Assembly: GCA_038231495.1 (NCBI GenBank)
Contig: JBBRLG010000389.1
Span: forward strand, 1 to 7,322
Length of the DNA stretch: 7,322 nt
Reading direction: 5' to 3'
Source of the DNA: JBBRLG01 sp038231495
Lineage (GTDB): Bacteria; Planctomycetota; Planctomycetia; Gemmatales; Gemmataceae
Numbering within the stretch: position 1 is the stretch's first letter; the number at the start of each line of letters is the position of its first letter. Below, in pieces: positions 1 through 6,000 of the stretch. The notes below the pieces were generated by a model. It ran no database searches, was not told where the DNA came from, and was given only the letters and a program-made list of their open reading frames with translations. The position numbers and the translations under genes are program-made.

Positions 1-3000
1 GCACCCTCGCCGCCGGCAACGGCCGCTTCACCAACGCCGGCTTCATCACCGTGTCCGCCAACGGCCACGACGTAACGGAGACCCTGTCCGGCACGCTGGC
101 CAACGCCGGCACCATCACCGACCTCAACGGTCAGTCCCAGTACAACACCGCGTTCCAATTGTCCGGCGGCACGCTCAACAACCTGGCCGGCGGCTTGCTC
201 GACTTCCAGGCCGACACGCCGGTGCAAGGCACCGGCGTCCTCAACAACGCCGGCACCGTCCGCAAGTCCGCCGGGGTGAATAGCACCCAGGTGTCGGTCG
301 CCTTGAATAACAGTGGGACCGTCGAAGTCGCATCGGGGACGTTGCAGTTCTCCGGCACCATCGCGCAGGTATCCGGCACCACCCTCGGCGGCGGCACCTG
401 GGTGGTCGATGCCGTATCGACCCTCGACCTCCGCTCGGCACCCGCCCTGACGACCAACAACGCGACCGTCACCTTCAACGGGGTCGGCGCCGGGTTCCCC
501 CAAATCAACTCCCTCGCCAGCAACGCCGGTGTTTTGAATTTCCTCGGCGGCACCGACTTCACCTTCGCGGCCGACCTGACCAATAGCGGCATTCTTACGG
601 TCGGCACGGCGACCACGTTTGCGGTGTACGGCAACTACACGCAGGCCGCCGCGGGAACTCTGAACATTCCGATCGGCGGTACGCCCGCCAGCGGCCAATT
701 CGGCCGGCTCAATGCCACGGGCCAGGCCATCCTGGGCGGTACCTTGGCAATTAGCCTGCTCAACGGCTTCGGCCCCACGGCCGGGCAGACCTACCCGATC
801 GTCAACTATGCCGGCCACACCGGCGACTTCGCCACCGTCACCAGCCTCGGCGACGGCCGCCGCAATTTCTTCAGCGAAACCACCAACCCGACCGGCGTGG
901 TCCTCAATGCCGTCATCAGCAGTGCCGACCTGGCAGTCAGCCGCATCGATCCCGTGCCGCCGACGGGCGTCGTCGGCCAGAACGTCACCGTCCACTACAC
1001 GGTGCAAAACCTGAGCGGCACGCCCGCCACCGGCAGTTGGGTCGATTCCGTCTACCTGTCCGCCGACGGGTCGCTGAACCCCACCGACGTGCTGTTGGGT
1101 CGGGTCACGCACACCGGCGACGTGGCCGGGAACGGCAGCTACGGCGGCACCCTGACCGCTCCGCTGCCGGGCGTGCTAGGCAACGTCTACGTCGTCGTGG
1201 TCGCTGACAGCCGCGGCCTGGTGCCCGACGCCAACCGCGCGAATAACGTCAAAGTATCCACGGACGTCATCAACGCGACCGTGCAGACCCTGGCCCTGGG
1301 TGCGACCGCGTCCGGCACGATCGGCGCCGGCCAGGATGTGTATTACCGCGTGGACGTCCCCCCCGGCCAGGACGTGCAACTCGCTGGCAACTTCGCCGTG
1401 CCGGGCGAGGCGGAGTTGTATGAAAGCTTCCAGGTCTTGCCAAACCGCGCCACCTTCGACCAGCTGGCATTCGCGCCCACCGGGGCGCAGCAACAAATCA
1501 TCTTGAGCGCGACCCAGGCCGGTCCTTATTACGTCCTGCTGCACGGCCGCGAGGGGGCCGGGGCCGGACAAAGTTTCACGCTCACCACCGCAACCCTGGG
1601 GTTTCAGGTCCGCGGCATCGGGCCGACCCGCGGTGCCAACGCCGGCCCGGTCACGCTGACGGTGAGCGGCGACAACTTCTCACCGAACACCACCCTGACC
1701 TTGGTAGCGGGCGGCACGCAGCGCGCCGCCACCAGCGTGGTGTTCAAAAACAGCACCACCTTGTTCGCCACCTTCGCTTTGACCGGCCTGGCCCCAGGGT
1801 CTTTTGACATCCGCGCCAACGACGGGGCGCAGACGGCGACGGCCCCGGCCGCCTTCACGGTGACGGCCGGGGTGGCTGGCAACATTCAGTTCTTTCTGAC
1901 TGGGCCAGGTGTCATTCGGCCCAACCAGAAGGGGACGACCCTCACCCTTGAATACGACAACACCGGCGACACCGACATCCCGGCCCCGTTGATCCTGCTC
2001 GATTCGGACAACGCCCGTTTCCGCCTGCCCGGCGACACCGTCTGGAATGACGATCAGTTCCGCCTGGTGGGGATCAACCCCAACGGCCCGGCGGGTACGC
2101 TGCCGCCCGGCTTCCGGGGCACCCTTACGGTTGAGTTCCAGCCCAAGACGCTCGGCGCTCATGTCTTCAGCAACTTTAAGCTCTTCGGTGCCAACGCCAC
2201 CGATCCGTTCGACTGGAACGCGGTGAAGAAATCCCTCCAGCCGGTGGGCACGCCGAATGACGCCTGGGACGCCGTCTTCCCAATCCTCACGGCCAAGCTG
2301 GGCAACACGTCCGCCAGCATTCAAACCGTCCTCGACCAGGACGCCAACTATCTCAGCTCGTTGGGCGAATACACGCCCTCGTTCAGCCGGCTGCTCAACT
2401 ACGAAGTCCAGCAGGCCGACGCCTTCGGCGCGATCGTCCGCCGCTACACGCTCGGCGCGCTGGGCCGCGGCCTCCCCGATCCGACCGACCTCGTTGCCCT
2501 CACCGACGCGGCCGGCAACGTCGCCCTGCGCACGTCGGGTCAAATCCGCACTTTCCGCAAGCAAACGGACGGCAGCTACCAGGGCGTCGCCGGCGATTTC
2601 GCCGCCCTGACGCTGGTCAACGGCGCCTACCAGCTGCGCGAAAAGACGGGCGTGCTGGTGGTCTACAACACCGACGGTACTTACAACTACCGGCAGGACA
2701 CCAACGGCCAGCGTATCACCGCCGCCTACACCGGCGGCCGCCTCACCAGCTTCACCGACGCGGACGGCAACACAACCGGCTACACCTACAACAGCCAGGG
2801 CCGCATCGCCCAGATCACCGACCCGGTGGGCCGGGTCTCCACGCTGACCTATGACGCCGCGAGCCAGCACCTTCTTAACCTCACCGACAGTAGCGGCACG
2901 GTGGGTTTCACCTACGTCACCGGACAGGGGGCCGCGCGCGAACACGCTCTGGCGGCGATCGCCTACCGCGACGGTACGCACTTGTTTTTCACCTACGACG

Positions 3001-6000
3001 CTCAAGGGCGGCTCACTCACCAGGAACGCGACGGCGGCGTCGAGCCGATGAATTTCACCTACGACGCCGTGGGCCGGACCACCGTTACCGATGCGGCCGG
3101 CGGCAAGACTGTTTTCCAGCCCAACGACCGGGGGCAGTACCTCCAGGTGCTGGACCCGCTCGGTCGGGCGACGCGGGCCGGCTTCGACGCCAACCGCGAG
3201 TTGACCGGCCTGAGCGATGGCGGCGGTTTGACCACCACCCTCGGTTACGACGGCAAAGGCAACCCCACGCACGTCGTTGACCCCCTCGGCCACACCACCG
3301 ACTTGACTTACGACCCTACTTTCAACAGCAATACCGGCCTCCGCGATCCGCTGGGCCACACGCTAACCTTCACGCGCGACGGCCGGAATAACGTGGTATC
3401 TTTCGGCTTTCCCGACGGCAGCAGCGTGCAATACACCTACGACGACCAAGGCCGGATCGTCCAGACCACGAACCGTCGCGGCCAGGCCATCCGCTTCACT
3501 TACAACGCCCAAAGTCTGGTGACCCGCAAGGACTTCGCCGACGGCACCCACGAGGACTACACCTACGACACCCACCACAACCTGCTCGCGGTCACGGACG
3601 CCACCGGGACTACCTCGTTCACCTACGACGCGGCCGACCGCCAGACTCGGGTCAGCTATCCGACCGGCCGTTCGCTGGTCTTTGCCTACGACGCCGGCGG
3701 CCGCCGCGCGAGCGTAACCGATCCCACTGGCACCGGCTACACGGTCAACTACACGTATGACGCCAGCGGTCGTTTGCAAAAGTTGACCGACGGTGCCGGC
3801 GCCACCATCGCCGTCTACACCTTTGACAATGCCAGCCAGTTGATCCGCACCGACAACGGCAACGGCACGGCAACGACCTACGCCTACAACGCGGCCGGCC
3901 AGCTCCTCACGCTCGCCAACCTCGGGGCGAACGGCGGCGTCCAGTCCCAGTTCGATTACTCCTACGACGCCCTGGGCCGGGTCACGAGCATGAAGACGCT
4001 GGCCGGGACGTTCGCGTATGCCTACGACGCCGACGGCCAGCTTACCGCAGTGGCCGCACCGGGCGGCCGCGTCATTACCTACCAGTATGACGCCGCGGGC
4101 AACCGCGTGGCGGTGGTGGACAGCGGCGTCACGACCGCCTATGCGACCAATAACCTCAACGCCTACACCAGCGCCGGGCCGGCGACGTTTACCTACGACA
4201 AGGACGGCAACCTGCTCACGCGCACCGACGGCAGTGGCACCACCAGCTACCGCTACGACGCCCAGGGTCGCCTGGTCGGTTTCAACGGCCCGACGGGGAC
4301 GGGGAGTTTCGAGTACAACGCCCTGGGCTACCGGACGGCCGCGACGCACAACGGCCAGCGCACCGAGTACCTGATCGACCCGGCCGGCCTGGGCAGCGTA
4401 ATCGGCGAATACCAGGCGGGGACCGGGCTGGTGGCCCACTACACCGCGGGGCTGGGCCTGACGAGCCGCGTCGATGCCGGCGGGACCGCCGCGTTCTACG
4501 GCTTCGACGGCACTGGCGACACCGTGCAGTTGACCGGCAGCGGCGGTGCGACCCTCGACAGCTACAGCTATTTGCCATTCGGCGAAAAGCTGTCGTCGAG
4601 CGGGACGACTCCCAACCCGTTCACGTTCGTGGGCCGGGCGGGTGTGCAAGATGACGGCAGCGGCCTGTACTTCATGCGGAACCGCTACTACGCCCCCGCC
4701 CTGGGCCGCTTTACCTCGCCCGATCCGCTCGGCCTGGCGGGCGGCAGCACCAATTTGTACCAGTACGTCCACAATTCCCCCATCCAAAACACCGATCCCG
4801 GCGGCCTATGCCCCGGCGACGAGGAAGCGCGGACAGCGAGGCTCAAACAAGTATTGGACCGGGGCACCGATTTGACAGCTAGGGCTGAGGCGTCCACCCA
4901 TGCGGTAGCTATTAGCGATAACCATAACGCGGCGTCCACGGTTGCGCAAACTGCTGTGACCGAAGTGCCCGGAACCGTGAGGGGCGGACTCTCCTCTACG
5001 GGGGGCGGGTTGGTGTTGACGACGGCCAGCGCCGGCGTTCCCCTTGCGCAGGGGGTCTTCATCCAGGTGGCTAATCGAGATTCGGTCACTGCGATTTTGG
5101 ACGATCTTGAGCATAAGCCGCTCCCTTCAAACCCATCTAACGATTGCCCGCCGCCTGTACCGCCCTCACCGCCACCGCCGCCGGCAAATGCCCCGCTGCC
5201 GCCCACGCCGCCGCCAGACCGGCCGCCGGATCAGAGTACCAAAGCGGAGCAGCGCACCCCCAAAGACCCCAACGACATCACCGGCCCGGCCGGCTTCGGA
5301 CCGCAAGGCTTCATCCAGCCCAACCATACGTTCCCCTACCGCATCGACTTCCAGAACAAGCCCGACGCCTCGGCACCGGCCCAGGTCGTCACCGTCACCC
5401 AGCAGCTCGACCCGAACCTCGACCTGAGCACCTTCCAGCTTGGCGACATCGGCTTCGGCAACGTCACCATCCCCGTGCCGGCGGGGCGCACCGCGTTCAG
5501 CACGCGCTACGACGCCCGCGCCACCCTCGGCGTTTTCGTGGACGTGTCCGCCGGCGTTAACCTCAACACCGGCCTGGCCACGTGGACTTTTACCTCCATC
5601 GACCCCCAAACACTCGACGTGCCCATTGCCGTCCTCGAAGGCTTTTTGCCGCCGGACGTTGCCGCGCCCCAGGGCGAGGGCTTCGTCACCTACACCGTGC
5701 GGCCGAAAGCCGCATCCCCCACGGGTACCGCGGTCAACGCCAAGGCCACCATCGTCTTCGACACGAACGCGCCGCTCGACACGGCACCGATCGTCAATAC
5801 GATCGACGCCGGCGGGCCGACGAGCAGCGTCACCGGCCTGCCGGCCACGACGATCGGCGCGACCTTCACGGTGAACTGGTCCGGCCAGGACGACGCCGGC
5901 GGCTCGGGCGTCGCCATCTACGATGTGTTCGTTGCCGACAACGGCGCCGCCTTCACGCCGTTCCAGAGTGCCACCGCGCAAACCTCCGCGACGTTCACCG

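Noticed and set aside
51..53. GTG as the start codon of the giant gene
   Set aside because: The same frame is open back to position 3 and the upstream residues (RFTNAGFITV) follow the same repeat pattern, so the gene begins outside the window.
2778..4600. CRISPR-like or tandem DNA repeat array
   Set aside because: The periodicity is at protein level (YD repeats); the DNA units are divergent and variable in length, and are translated.
1680..4787. Two long antisense open frames (559 and 474 codons) separated by a single stop codon
   Set aside because: They mirror the periodic, GC-rich RHS repeats on the opposite strand; their translations are low-complexity Val/Gly/Arg/Ala strings without domains.
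4985..5065. Transmembrane helix or pore-forming segment in the tip
   Set aside because: The Gly/Val/Ala-rich stretch is broken by Ser, Thr, Pro and Gln and is not hydrophobic enough over 18-20 residues.
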